Assembly: GCA_046760785.1 (NCBI GenBank)
Contig: JBHIET010000005.1
Location: 9,309 to 73,308 of the forward strand
Length of the DNA: 64,000 nt
Source of the DNA: JBHIET01 sp046760785
Lineage (GTDB): Bacteria > Chloroflexota > Anaerolineae > B4-G1
Direction: 5' to 3'
Made by a program: the position numbers and the translations under genes. Below the pieces are notes generated by a model that saw only the letters and a program-made list of their open reading frames with translations, was not told where the DNA came from and ran no database searches. Positions 7,339 through 15,635 of this stretch are shown here, one piece after another; the stretch's first letter is position 1; each line of letters starts with the position of its first letter.

Positions 7339-8154
7339 CTAACCTAAGGCCACGTCCAACGTCATCATCACTGCGAAGCCGACCATCGCCCCTACTGTCG
7401 CAATATCCGTGTTCTTCTCCAACTGCGATTCGGGTATCAGCTCTTCGACCACCACAAATATCATCGCTCCGGCGGCGAACGCCAGCGCGTAAGGGAGGAT
7501 GGGCCGCATCAGGATGACAGCCGCCGCACCGATCACACCGGCGATGGGTTCAACAACCCCGGACAACTGCCCGTACCAAAAGCTTTTGAGCAGGGACGTC
7601 CCCTCCCTCCGCAGCGGAACCGAGACGGCAGCCCCTTCAGGAAAGTTCTGGATGCCGATGCCCAGTGCCAGCGCGATTGCCCCGGTCAGCGTCGCTGCGG
7701 GCAAGTGAGCGGCCAGCGCCCCAAAAGCGACCCCCACCGCCAACCCCTCCGGGATGTTGTGCAACGTGATCGCCAGCACCAGGAGGACACTCCGCTGCCA
7801 GCCTGTTTTTATTCCCTCCGCCTCCTCCATCGGGAATCCGGAGTGGAGGTGGGGCAGAATTTTGTCCACCAGCCAGAGAAACGCCCCTCCCAGCAGGAAA
7901 CCAGCCGTAGCGGGGATCCAGGAAGGCACGCCCAATCCATCGGCCATCTCTATCGCCGGTGCCAGGAGCGACCAAAAACTGGCGGCGATCATCACGCCTG
8001 CAGCGAACCCCAGCATACCGTCCAGCACTTTTCTGTTGATGTTTTTGAAGAAAAAGACTATGCCGGCCCCCAATGCGGTCACGAACCAAGTAAAGCCGGT
8101 GGCCGCCAGGGCTTGCCATATTGGGTTCAGACGCTCGAACCATTGTATTGTCAC
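7339..8154 (-). CDS. ZIP-family metal transporter
   Basis: A 271-residue integral membrane protein with about eight hydrophobic segments. The two metal-site helices read HNIPEGLAVGVAFG and QNFPEGAAVSVPL, the ZIP signature (GufA/ZupT branch). Members carry zinc, iron or manganese into the cytoplasm. The start at 8154 is GTG. Its place in an iron/oxygen stress island beside ferritins suggests import of Fe, Mn or Zn for the metalloenzymes, but the metal cannot be assigned. Confidence 0.88.
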   Translation of the reverse strand: MTIQWFERLNPIWQALAATGFTWFVTALGAGIVFFFKNINRKVLDGMLGFAAGVMIAASFWSLLAPAIEMADGLGVPSWIPATAGFLLGGAFLWLVDKILPHLHSGFPMEEAEGIKTGWQRSVLLVLAITLHNIPEGLAVGVAFGALAAHLPAATLTGAIALALGIGIQNFPEGAAVSVPLRREGTSLLKSFWYGQLSGVVEPIAGVIGAAAVILMRPILPYALAFAAGAMIFVVVEELIPESQLEKNTDIATVGAMVGFAVMMTLDVALG

Positions 8155-8263
8155 AACTCTGCCCCGCCCTTCATCAATCTGCCCGGCGGTAAACTCGGTC
8201 TACCCAGCGCCTTGACCCCCCGCCGCATCGCCGCACCTTTGAACCGGATCGGGAAATCAATCA

Positions 8264-8380
8264 TCAATTTGGCGATGTGGCCTTTAACCTGGCCGCCAGT
8301 CCGTGGTACAGTTCCTCGGCGGCTTTCTCCGCGCCAATCGCCAGCTCGAAAAGCTCGGCGACAGTCACACCTCGGGACAT
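8264..8380 (-). pseudogene. Remnant of a ferritin-like protein (first helix only)
   Basis: A 38-codon reading frame starting ATG 8380 encodes AELFELAIGAEKAAEELYHGL, which looks like the first helix of a rubrerythrin-type ferritin-like domain (the E in GAEKAAEEL as metal ligand). It stops at TGA 8264-8266, and the remaining 110 bp before the ZIP gene keep no recognisable second helix. It is most simply read as the decayed 5' end of a sixth ferritin-like gene in this island. It could still be translated as a short peptide. Confidence 0.5.
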
Positions 8381-8391
8381 ATATTTTGCCT

Positions 8392-9342
8392 CTATTGTCT
8401 CGGAGGAACGATGGCGTCAATCTGAGCCAGCACGTCCTCATCTAGCTCTACGTCCACCGCCTTCAGGTTGCTCTCGACGTGGGCCACCCTGGTTGCGCCG
8501 GTGATGACGCTGCTCACACCCGGCTGGCGCAGAATCCAGGCCAGGGCCAGTTGGGTGCGAGTGATGCCCAGCCCGGCGGCGATGGGCTTGAGACGGCGCA
8601 CCAGCTCTCGCTTCTCTTCGGTGAACCAGGATTCGCGCAGCCAGTCCTCGCGGGCCAGGCGGCTGTTCTCCGGCAATCCATCGTCATACTTGCCGGTGAG
8701 CAGCCCCGATGCCAACGGACTGAAAGTGGTCAGCCCGATTCCATTTGGTTCGGTCACAGGCAGAATCTCTCGTTCCACCCGGTCGCGGTACAGGATGCTG
8801 TACTGCGGCTGCTCGACCTGCGGCCAGTAGAGGTTGTACTGCCGCGCCAACCCGACTGCCTCCGCAATCTGCGCGCCGCTCCACTCGCTGGTGCCCCAGT
8901 AGAGGATTTCACCCTGGTGCACCAGGTCGTCCATCGCCCGTACTACCTCCTCCAACCCTGTCTCTGGGTCGTAACGATGGCAGTAGTAGAGATCGAGATA
9001 GTCGGTGCCGATGCGCTTGAGCGATTTATGCACCGAATCCATAATGTGCTTACGCGAAAGCCCCTGGTCGTTGACGTCGTCGCTCATCGGCCAAAAGACC
9101 TTGCTGGAGATGACCAGCGTATGACGCGGGAACTCGCGCAGCACTGCCCCCATCATCCGTTCCGCCTCCCCGCCAGCGTAGACATCGGCGATATCGAAGA
9201 AGTTGACACCATTCTCGTAGGCGGTGACGATGATCTGACGGGCCAGGTCAGCATCTTTGACGCTATTGCCGAAACTGAGCCATCCTCCCAGGCCCAACAC
9301 ACTGACCTTTAGCCCGGCGTTGCCTAATCTACGGTATTTCAC
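8392..9342 (-). CDS. Aldo/keto reductase (Kv-beta-like branch)
   Basis: A 316-residue (beta/alpha)8 aldo-keto reductase that reduces aldehydes or ketones with NADPH. The catalytic tetrad is visible: Asp and Tyr in FFDIADVYAGGEAE, Lys in VISSKVFWP and His in LDLYYCHRYD. The sequence resembles the potassium-channel beta-subunit-like bacterial AKRs (WGTSEWSGAQIAEA). The GTG start at 9342 is supported by a GGAGGGGGG site 6 nt upstream. In this setting it may detoxify reactive carbonyls arising from oxidative damage; the substrate is unknown. Confidence 0.88.
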   Translation of the reverse strand: MKYRRLGNAGLKVSVLGLGGWLSFGNSVKDADLARQIIVTAYENGVNFFDIADVYAGGEAERMMGAVLREFPRHTLVISSKVFWPMSDDVNDQGLSRKHIMDSVHKSLKRIGTDYLDLYYCHRYDPETGLEEVVRAMDDLVHQGEILYWGTSEWSGAQIAEAVGLARQYNLYWPQVEQPQYSILYRDRVEREILPVTEPNGIGLTTFSPLASGLLTGKYDDGLPENSRLAREDWLRESWFTEEKRELVRRLKPIAAGLGITRTQLALAWILRQPGVSSVITGATRVAHVESNLKAVDVELDEDVLAQIDAIVPPRQ

Positions 9343-9453
9343 AATTGCCCCCCTCCGTGTCAGATATCTATCCCCCACACAGTGCGTCACAGGATCCAAC
9401 CAGGAAACTCAACGCCGCCACGCCCACACTCAGGGCTATGCAGATCAGGCCCC

Positions 9454-9699
9454 CTACACAGCGCCGTCTTGTTCCAGCACCCCAACCACAGAAAATCCTT
9501 CCAGCACATCTGCGCCGTGGGGGGCTTGATCCAGACTGGCGGTCAAATCCACTCCAGCTATGTGCAAAACCTGATGCCGACCATTCTGCCACAAGAAGCT
9601 GTGAGATACGTCATATACCCTGCCCTTATAGGCTATGAAGGCAGATGCCCCGTCCTTACCATTGCATTGAGCAAGTTCCTTTATTGTAAACCTTCGCAT
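9454..9699 (-). CDS. Stand-alone cytochrome b5-like heme protein
   Basis: An 81-residue cytochrome b5 / steroid-binding-type domain: FTIKELAQCNG, then AYKGRVYDVS, with candidate axial heme histidines in RHQVLHIAG and APHGADVLEG. There is no signal peptide or membrane anchor, so it would be cytoplasmic. Such single-domain proteins occur in anaerobes and often carry the same WQNGRH substitution. It sits between the Dps-like protein and the aldo/keto reductase on the same strand. The electron partner is unknown. Confidence 0.75.
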   Translation of the reverse strand: MRRFTIKELAQCNGKDGASAFIAYKGRVYDVSHSFLWQNGRHQVLHIAGVDLTASLDQAPHGADVLEGFSVVGVLEQDGAV

Positions 9700-9780
9700 C
9701 TCCAAAACCCCGCCGATGCCCTGTATTGGAGGCATCGGGGAGGCCCTGGACGCAGAGCCTCCCCTTTGCCGAATCCGATC

Positions 9781-10332
9781 CTACTCCAGGAACTTGCGAA
9801 CAAAGGGAGAAGTCTCCCCTCGACGCAGGAAGTGACCAGAGGGACCCTCACCCAAGAACTCGGAGAACCACGATTCGTGCTCCACCTCTTCATTGAGGAT
9901 CGCCAGAGACAAATCATAGGTCCGATGATCCTTGCCGGCGGTCATGTTGCAGATCTGGGTGTATCCACGCACGGCGCACCGTTCGGCCTCCACCAACACC
10001 GTCAGCATCGCCTCAATGTCAGTGGGGTCCTCGGGGAGACCAGCCGGCGGGCAGGCCGACACGTCATGGAACTCCTTCATGTCGTCTGGAAGTTTGCCCC
10101 CTAGTTCGTAGATGCGAGGGACCAGGGCTTCAAAGTGATTGCGATCCTCAATGCGGGCTGTCTCAGCGATCTCTTTGATGCCCTCCCCCTTCAGTCCGAT
10201 CAGGTTCACCCTTAGAATTGTGTAATAGTAATAAGTGGTGAGCTCGGCGGCTGCATTCTTAACCAATAGTTCCAACAACTGGTCAACGTCCACTCCCGCC
10301 CTTTCTACCACTTCTCGTGCTACTTTAGCCAT
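9781..10332 (-). CDS. Dps-like (thioferritin/DPSL) protein
   Basis: A 183-residue ferritin-superfamily protein of the DPS-like (thioferritin) group, which forms 12-subunit cages that use hydrogen peroxide to oxidise and store iron. Diiron ligands appear in AAELTTYYYY, ARIEDRNHFEA, EAERCAVRGY and NEEVEHESWF, and the cysteine pair diagnostic of this group is in SACPPAG and AERCAVR. Residue count and motif order match archaeal and anaerobe DPSL proteins. It lies 31 bp downstream of the superoxide reductase gene, a pairing that makes sense because that enzyme produces peroxide. Confidence 0.85.
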   Translation of the reverse strand: MAKVAREVVERAGVDVDQLLELLVKNAAAELTTYYYYTILRVNLIGLKGEGIKEIAETARIEDRNHFEALVPRIYELGGKLPDDMKEFHDVSACPPAGLPEDPTDIEAMLTVLVEAERCAVRGYTQICNMTAGKDHRTYDLSLAILNEEVEHESWFSEFLGEGPSGHFLRRGETSPFVRKFLE

Positions 10333-10363
10333 TATCCTTTTTCCTTTCTTGCTCGTCGTAAAA

Positions 10364-10756
10364 TCAACCTACGCTAATCTCCCTGCTGCTTTCCCATAGC
10401 CCATGGATGTTGCAATAGGCCAGGGCGTGCAGCGTGCCAGATTTGTTGAGCTTCAACGATGTGGCTACTGCGTGATGCGTGTAAGCCGGGCCCTGGTTCG
10501 GCCCTGCGGCCGATTCACCGTGGGCATTGAACTCGAAGTGGCCCACGTCGTAGGTGAACTTGTCACCCTCCGGGTGGAAGTAGAGGGAGATCCAGCGGAT
10601 GTGGTGTTCGGTGGTGTTGGGGTGAGCGATCTCCTTCCCCAAGCCGACCTTCACCTCAAATACCTCGCCCGCCTTCACCCGGTCCGGACACTCGATGACC
10701 GGCACGTGCTTCTCTTTCTTCCAATCCGCCTCTTGAATTCTGCCTCCAAGTTTCAT
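10364..10756 (-). CDS. sor: Superoxide reductase (neelaredoxin class)
   Basis: A 130-residue one-iron superoxide reductase. It reduces superoxide to peroxide at a His4-Cys iron centre: ligands are seen in EKHVPVIE, HPNTTEHHI and CNIHGLWE, and the catalytic Lys is in EKHVP. It lacks the N-terminal desulforedoxin domain, so it is the class II form. Its ATG overlaps the stop of the upstream ferritin-like gene (ATGA), indicating coupling. Electrons would come from the rubredoxin encoded upstream. Confidence 0.93.
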   Translation of the reverse strand: MKLGGRIQEADWKKEKHVPVIECPDRVKAGEVFEVKVGLGKEIAHPNTTEHHIRWISLYFHPEGDKFTYDVGHFEFNAHGESAAGPNQGPAYTHHAVATSLKLNKSGTLHALAYCNIHGLWESSREISVG

Positions 10757-11256
10757 GGTTGTCCCCTTTCCTTCATCAACTGAATGTCCTCAACAATAGC
10801 CTGCAGGTCCTCCTCGTGTTCGATCTCGTCTGCGAGGATCGAGAGGACGAGCTCATACGTCACCGGGTCAGTATCTTTGGTGGAGTCCACCAACTTCTGG
10901 TAGACCTCGATGGCGCATTGCTCGCCCTTGATGTTCTGTTCCAACAACACCTCCACGTAAGGGTCTTCAGGAGGTTCGTACCCGCAGTTGGTCATCTTGT
11001 ACCAGTCTTCGGGTGCGAGGAGCGGCGTACCGCCAAGCTGGATGAGCCTGTTCGAGAGCAACTCCGCGTGTCCCAGCTCTTCAGTGGCATGCTGCAAGAG
11101 CTCGGCAGCAACGGTCCCCCTCATAGGCCCCTTGGCCACCTTGGCGCCTACCCAGTACTGGTAGTACGCCAGCCATTCGTCCGCGAGAGCCTTGTTGAGT
11201 ATTTCGACGAGTTTGTCCACATCCATACCTACGATCGCTCTTCCTTTCGTACCCAT
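10753..11256 (-). CDS. Ferritin-like (bacterioferritin/Dps-type) protein
   Basis: A 167-residue four-helix protein with diiron ligands in ADEWLAYYQY, ATEELGHAELL, KGEQCAIEVY and ADEIEHEEDL. The pattern is that of ferritin-like proteins close to the bacterioferritin/DPSL border; a bacterioferritin heme Met is not obvious. A GGAGGG site precedes ATG 11256 (an alternative ATG lies 10 codons later). It is translationally coupled to superoxide reductase, so peroxide made there could be consumed by iron oxidation here. Confidence 0.8.
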   Translation of the reverse strand: MGTKGRAIVGMDVDKLVEILNKALADEWLAYYQYWVGAKVAKGPMRGTVAAELLQHATEELGHAELLSNRLIQLGGTPLLAPEDWYKMTNCGYEPPEDPYVEVLLEQNIKGEQCAIEVYQKLVDSTKDTDPVTYELVLSILADEIEHEEDLQAIVEDIQLMKERGQP

Positions 11257-11294
11257 TTTGATTTGCCCTCCTTATACTGATTGTTGGATTTGTT

Positions 11295-11813
11295 TCACTT
11301 CAGCGCCGCGATGATCGTCCGGCAGAAAGCGGGCAGGTCGCTCGGCACACGCGAGGTGATCAGATTGCCATCCTGCACCACTTCTTCGTCAACGTAGGTA
11401 GCACCAGCGTTGCTCACGTCATCCCTGATCGCTGGGACGCAGGTGGCCCGCTTGCCTTTCATGACGCCCGCCGAGACCGCCACCCACGCGGCATGACAGA
11501 TGGTCGCCACAATACCGCCACGCTCGAACACGCCCCTCACCAGGTCGAGCATCGCTTGGTGGCGGCGCATCCGATCGGGTGCGTAGCCACCTGGCACGAT
11601 GACCGCGTCGAAGTCATCCGCCGAGACTGCATCGGCAGCGACGTCCACTTCCACCGGATAGCCGTGTTTGCTGTGGTACTCCTTCACGCCCGGCATTCCG
11701 ACGACGCTCACTTCGGCGCCGGCCTCCCGCATGCGCAGCAGTGGGTACCACAGCTCCAACTCCTGATACATATCCTCGGCCAGAATAGCGATACGTTTCC
11801 CTTTCAACTCCAT
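11295..11813 (-). CDS. DJ-1/PfpI family protein
   Basis: A 172-residue DJ-1/PfpI superfamily protein. The nucleophile elbow is ATICHAAW with the conserved reactive cysteine, and the N-terminal acidic residue that tunes it is in EDMYQELELW. Relatives act as deglycases, chaperones or peptidases in stress. The AAGGAGG site is 6 nt before the ATG. It is in the minus-strand stress run between rubrerythrin and the ferritin-like gene; the exact activity is uncertain. Confidence 0.88.
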   Translation of the reverse strand: MELKGKRIAILAEDMYQELELWYPLLRMREAGAEVSVVGMPGVKEYHSKHGYPVEVDVAADAVSADDFDAVIVPGGYAPDRMRRHQAMLDLVRGVFERGGIVATICHAAWVAVSAGVMKGKRATCVPAIRDDVSNAGATYVDEEVVQDGNLITSRVPSDLPAFCRTIIAALK

Positions 11814-11864
11814 ACCAGCCTCCTTTCTGTTTCTTGCTTCCTGCTTCTTGCCTCCCGCCTCTTT

Positions 11865-12371
11865 TCACGTCACCCGGCGAAACTTCTCCCGCCCGGCGCT
11901 GCAAATCGGGCATTGGTCGGGTGGTTCGCCTTCCACCGTCCACCCGCACACCTCGCAGATATAGACGTCGCCTACCTCCACGTCTTGGCCCGCGAGCACG
12001 GATTGCCGAGCCGCCTCATACATACCCGTGTGGACCTTCTCCGCCTCCAGCGCCCAGGTGTTGGAACGAATGGCCGCCTTCTCCTCCTGCAATTCGGCCA
12101 CCGCCAGGAAAGCGGGATACATCTCCTCGACCTCGTAGGTCTCGCCGCCGATGGCGACCTCCAGGTTTGGTGCTGTCTTGCCCAGATTCCCCAACGCCTT
12201 GAAGTGGTTGGTGGCGTGCACCTGTTCGGCGTAGGCGATGGCCCGGAAGAGCCGCGCTACGTTGGGGAACCCCTCCTGCTCTGCCTTATCGGCGAAGATC
12301 AGATAGCGCATGTGCGCCTGGCTTTCGCCCGCGAAAGCCGCTTCCAGATTGGATTGGGTCATCTTATGCAT
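11865..12371 (-). CDS. rbr: Rubrerythrin
   Basis: A 168-residue rubrerythrin. Residues 1-130 form the diiron domain (AAFAGESQAHMRY; FRAIAYAEQVHATNH; MYPAFLAVAELQEEKAA) and the last 35 residues the rubredoxin domain with CEVCGW and CPICSAG iron ligands. It reduces hydrogen peroxide to water using rubredoxin or direct NADH-linked electrons. The start ATG 12371 is chosen because AAGGAGGAG lies 9 nt upstream; an in-frame ATG at 12395 would place that site inside the gene. It lies downstream of the rubredoxin oxidoreductase gene. Confidence 0.92.
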   Translation of the reverse strand: MHKMTQSNLEAAFAGESQAHMRYLIFADKAEQEGFPNVARLFRAIAYAEQVHATNHFKALGNLGKTAPNLEVAIGGETYEVEEMYPAFLAVAELQEEKAAIRSNTWALEAEKVHTGMYEAARQSVLAGQDVEVGDVYICEVCGWTVEGEPPDQCPICSAGREKFRRVT

Positions 12372-12429
12372 TTGGTGTATCTCCTCCTTCATCATGGTTT
12401 TGGGTTCAGCCTATTTCGGGCTTGACGTT

Positions 12430-13674
12430 TCACGCTTCGCGTAACAATGCTTCCAGGTCAAAGTCATCATCCATTAGCCGAGCGGCATGAACCGAGACGC
12501 CCACGCCCCGCTCGATCAATAGGGTGACAGGGCGCACCCGCTCTCTGTCGTTGAGCAGGATCGCGCCCACGATGCGTCCCTCGTGCAGCACGAACTTGCG
12601 GTAGTGTCCGGTTGCCAGGTCCACGTGCCGTAACGATGTGTAGCTGTCCTCCTCTGTCAGGCATTCCCCCAGCGAGGTTAACTCCGCCCCGGCGACTTTG
12701 AGCGTGGTGGCGGGGAGCGTGCCGGTGTAAGTGGCACTGCCGGGCGCGACCATGTTCGCCGCGGCGACCGTAGCCTGCTCGATGGCGGGCGGGATGATCC
12801 CATAGACCCGCCCTTCGAATTCGGCGGCGTCACCCGCGGCGAAGACGTCCTCCGCGCTCGTCTGCAACTGGTCATCAACGACGATGCCACGGTTCACTTC
12901 GAGCCCCGCTGTCTGGGCCAGTTCGACTTCACTGCGGATGCCGGTTGAGAAAAGTACCAGCTCTCCGGCCACCACGCGCCCATCCCTTCGACTATGCTCA
13001 GGGCGAGCCTTAAGCCGGATGGCCTCAGCACGCCCGTTGCCCAGGATGGCCTCCGTCGCTGCGCTGGTGATGATTTGCAACCCTTGCGCCTCCAGCAGCG
13101 ATTGCAGAACCTCAGCACCTTCGGCGTCCATCTGGCGCGGCAACAGGTGGGGGGCGAACTCGACCACGGTCACGTCCAGACCGGCGGCATGGAGCGCCCG
13201 CGCCGTCTCCAGCCCCAACAGCCCCCCGCCGATGACCACCGCCGTAGAGACCTCCTGAGCGTGCTGTTTGATCGCCAGAGCATCATCCAGGGTACGCAAC
13301 GAAAAAACGCCCTCCTTGTCCGCTCCCTCGCAAGGGGGCACAAAAGGGCGTGCGCCTGTGGCGAGCAGAAGGCAGTCGTATTCCACCTGGGAGCCGTCGG
13401 CCAAGGCGAGGCGGTGGGCTGTGGGATCGAGCGAGATGGCCCGGACGCCCAGGTGCAGGTGGATGCCACGCTCAGCATACCAGGCTGGCGGTCGAAAGTA
13501 GAGCGCGTCTTGTTCGATCTGGCCAGCGATGAACTCCCACAGGAGGGGGCGGCGGTAGTAGGGATAAGGCTCGACGCCGAAGACGTGCACCTCGGCGCTC
13601 GGGTCGGCCCGGACGATTGCTTGAGCTGCTGTCACACCAGCGACGCCGCTGCCCACGATAACGTGTCGCCTCAT
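12430..13674 (-). CDS. FAD/NAD(P)-dependent reductase (NADH:rubredoxin reductase-like)
   Basis: A 414-residue two-dinucleotide-binding flavoprotein. FAD binding is marked by VGSGVAGVTAAQA at the N-terminus and the FAAGDAAEF motif, and NAD binding by VVIGGGLLGLETA near residue 150. It resembles NADH:rubredoxin oxidoreductase and the nirB N-terminal reductase. Placement beside flavodiiron protein, rubredoxin and rubrerythrin supports a role in feeding NADH electrons to rubredoxin. The peptide RPEHSRRDGR near residue 226 is an in-frame insertion of the dispersed repeat (12984-13008). Confidence 0.85.
   Translation of the reverse strand: MRRHVIVGSGVAGVTAAQAIVRADPSAEVHVFGVEPYPYYRRPLLWEFIAGQIEQDALYFRPPAWYAERGIHLHLGVRAISLDPTAHRLALADGSQVEYDCLLLATGARPFVPPCEGADKEGVFSLRTLDDALAIKQHAQEVSTAVVIGGGLLGLETARALHAAGLDVTVVEFAPHLLPRQMDAEGAEVLQSLLEAQGLQIITSAATEAILGNGRAEAIRLKARPEHSRRDGRVVAGELVLFSTGIRSEVELAQTAGLEVNRGIVVDDQLQTSAEDVFAAGDAAEFEGRVYGIIPPAIEQATVAAANMVAPGSATYTGTLPATTLKVAGAELTSLGECLTEEDSYTSLRHVDLATGHYRKFVLHEGRIVGAILLNDRERVRPVTLLIERGVGVSVHAARLMDDDFDLEALLREA
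12984..13008. repeat. In-frame dispersed repeat in the rubredoxin reductase-like gene
   Basis: Core CCCTTCGACTATGCTCAGGG, the reverse orientation of the family seen in korA. It adds an Arg-rich turn between two strands of the flavoprotein without breaking the frame. Confidence 0.7.
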
Positions 13675-13700
13675 TGGTTACCTTTCGCCACTACGCCTTC

Positions 13701-14888
13701 TCAGCGCTGCAAGTTCAGCGCGTTGTGTTTCTCCGCGATGGTAGCCGCCAGTTTATCCAGGGCCGCGAAATCCTCGCCCCTGGGGTGGCCCTTGACGACG
13801 ACCGGATCCAGTATCTCCACCTTCAGGTTGGGAATTAACCCTGCCAGTTGCTTTATCATCTTGCCGCCCCAACCGTATGAGCCGATGATCGAGACGAACC
13901 TCACCTTGGGCTGCAAGGCATTAGCCAGGTAGGCCGCGTAGATGACGTTCGGATGTGCACCAGTCAGGACAGTGGGCGATCCGATCACGATGGTGGCAGC
14001 ATCCACCAGCGCCATGGCCAGTTCCCCGATATCGGTGACGGCCAGGTTGAACTGTTGCACAATCACCCCTTTTTCGATCAGGGCATCCACCAGGTGGTTT
14101 ACCATCACGCGGGTGGTGCCGTGCATCGAGATGTAGGGGAGGACGACGACGTTCTTCGGGTCGCCAAGAACCCAATCGCGATACGCCTCCAGGATGAACT
14201 CGGGGCGGTCGTACATCGGGCCGTGGCTGGGGGCGATGAGGGAGACGTTGTACCGCTGCACTTTCTCCAGGTTCTTCTCGATGATCTTGCGGAACGGCAT
14301 CATGATTTCCGCATAGTACCGCTTGGCCGCCTCATAAACCTGCCCTTCATCGGTGACGTACAGGTCGGCGGTGGCCAGGTGTGAGCCGAAGAAATCGCAA
14401 GGGAAGATGATCTTGTCCTCCCGCAGATAGGTCAGCATCGTCTCGGGCCAGTGAACCCACGGCGCGTGGATGAACTCGAGAGTTCTGTCACCTAATGGTA
14501 GCGTTGCGCCATCGTCCACTGTGAGAAAGCGGCCTTCCGGTGCCAGCAGCAAGTCTACAAGCATCCCTTTACATTTGGGCGTGGAGACGACCTGCGCCTT
14601 GGGGTATCGCTCCAGAATCTGTGGAAGCGTGCCCGAATGGTCCTGCTCGGCGTGATTGGCGATGACATAATCAATATGCTCAGGGCTCAGTTGATCCAGA
14701 CGACCGAGCAAGACGTGTGACATAGTGGGGTCAACAGTGTCTATCAGCGCCGTTTTCTCGCTTCCCTGGATCAAGTAAGCGTTATAACTGGTGCCATCGG
14801 GGAGCGGGATGAGATCGTCAAACAGCCGGCGATCCCAGTCAACGGCTCCCACCCAGTAGATACCATCCTTTATCTTTCTTGGTTGCAT
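13701..14888 (-). CDS. Flavodiiron protein (rubredoxin:oxygen/NO oxidoreductase)
   Basis: A 395-residue A-type flavodiiron protein that reduces oxygen to water (or NO to N2O) with electrons from rubredoxin. Residues 1-250 are the metallo-beta-lactamase-like diiron domain with ligands in NHAEQDHSG, the WPETMLTY and FFGSHLA region, and SHGPMYDRP; residues 255-395 are the flavodoxin domain (YISMHGTTRVMV; GSPTVLTGAHPN; SYGWGG). Start ATG 14888 lies 4 nt after the rubredoxin stop, so electron donor and oxidase are one operon. Confidence 0.93.
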   Translation of the reverse strand: MQPRKIKDGIYWVGAVDWDRRLFDDLIPLPDGTSYNAYLIQGSEKTALIDTVDPTMSHVLLGRLDQLSPEHIDYVIANHAEQDHSGTLPQILERYPKAQVVSTPKCKGMLVDLLLAPEGRFLTVDDGATLPLGDRTLEFIHAPWVHWPETMLTYLREDKIIFPCDFFGSHLATADLYVTDEGQVYEAAKRYYAEIMMPFRKIIEKNLEKVQRYNVSLIAPSHGPMYDRPEFILEAYRDWVLGDPKNVVVLPYISMHGTTRVMVNHLVDALIEKGVIVQQFNLAVTDIGELAMALVDAATIVIGSPTVLTGAHPNVIYAAYLANALQPKVRFVSIIGSYGWGGKMIKQLAGLIPNLKVEILDPVVVKGHPRGEDFAALDKLAATIAEKHNALNLQR

Positions 14889-14892
14889 CACT

Positions 14893-15054
14893 TCACTCCA
14901 CTTTCTCGAACATGTCTTTGCCCGCGCCGCAATCGGGACACACCCAATCGTCGGGCAGCGCCTCGAAGGGCGTGCCGGGCTCGACCCCGTTATCGGGGTC
15001 GCCCACCTCCGGGTCGTAGACGTAGCCACACACCATACATTCCCACTTGTCCAT
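14893..15054 (-). CDS. Rubredoxin
   Basis: A 53-residue classical rubredoxin with the two knuckles CMVCGYVYD and CPDCGAGKD that hold one iron, plus the aromatic core (W4, Y11, F30, W37). It is of the usual length and lies immediately upstream of the flavodiiron protein, with superoxide reductase and rubrerythrin downstream, so it is the likely one-electron carrier for all three. The site AGGAGGG precedes ATG 15054. Confidence 0.95.
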   Translation of the reverse strand: MDKWECMVCGYVYDPEVGDPDNGVEPGTPFEALPDDWVCPDCGAGKDMFEKVE

Positions 15055-15151
15055 AGCAGTTCCCTCCTGTTTATATATTGTGAAGCCTCCGGTCGCACCA
15101 GCCTGAAGAGCTGATGCTGGATGGCTTTCCGACGATTCTATGATCTCCGGC

Positions 15152-15170
15152 GCCGCCTGTTCGCGGCGGC
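15152..15170. other. GCCGCC/GGCGGC hairpin between perR and rubredoxin
   Basis: A 6-bp GC stem with a 7-nt loop in the 133-bp gap after the perR stop. No T-run follows on either strand, so it may only attenuate read-through. I find only a weak TATATA (about 15071-15076) as a -10 candidate for the rubredoxin operon. Confidence 0.3.
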
Positions 15171-15187
15171 ACGGGTTGGGCCTAGCT

Positions 15188-15616
15188 TCAGCCCTCCTGG
15201 GGAGCGCAGGCGGGACAGTAGCCGCGAAAAACCACGCTGCAATCCACCACTTGAAACCCGTGCGCGTGCTCGGGCGAGAGTGTCAGTGCCTCGTGATCAC
15301 AGAGCACATCCTCCACACACCCGCACCTCAGGCAGACCAGGTGAGCGTGGTCCGTCGTGTTAACGTCGTAGCGTCGCTCCCCCAGCCCCAGGTCCAGTTC
15401 CAACAGCACACCCATCTCAACCAGCTCGTGCAGCGTGTTGTAGACCGTGGCGTGCGACATGTCGAGCATCGAGCCTTGCACGCGCGTGAAAATCTGCTCG
15501 GCGGTGAGGTGAGTGCCCTCATCCTCCAGCAAAACCTGGATGATGGCCCGCCTCTGGGGCGTTACCCGGCGGCCTCGCTCTTTCAGTTGTGCGCAGAGGT
15601 GGTCTACGGTAGACAT
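15188..15616 (-). CDS. perR: Fur-family regulator, probably PerR
   Basis: A 142-residue Fur-family repressor: an N-terminal winged helix (RVTPQRRAIIQVL; SHATVYNTLHELVEMG) and a C-terminal dimerisation domain with two CxxC zinc pairs (CLRCG, CPAC) and metal ligands in TTDHAHLVC. Peroxide sensing rather than iron sensing is inferred from the PerR-type operator in front of the ferritin gene it follows. ATG 15616 is preferred to a GTG two codons earlier. It lies 19 bp downstream of ferritin and is probably co-transcribed and autoregulated. Confidence 0.82.
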   Translation of the reverse strand: MSTVDHLCAQLKERGRRVTPQRRAIIQVLLEDEGTHLTAEQIFTRVQGSMLDMSHATVYNTLHELVEMGVLLELDLGLGERRYDVNTTDHAHLVCLRCGCVEDVLCDHEALTLSPEHAHGFQVVDCSVVFRGYCPACAPQEG

Positions 15617-15635
15617 AGTCACACTTACGGCGAAA

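Noticed and set aside
8151..8441. Minus-strand frame of 96 codons before the ZIP gene
   Set aside because: It runs in a different frame across the ferritin-like remnant and the aldo/keto reductase end and has no family features.
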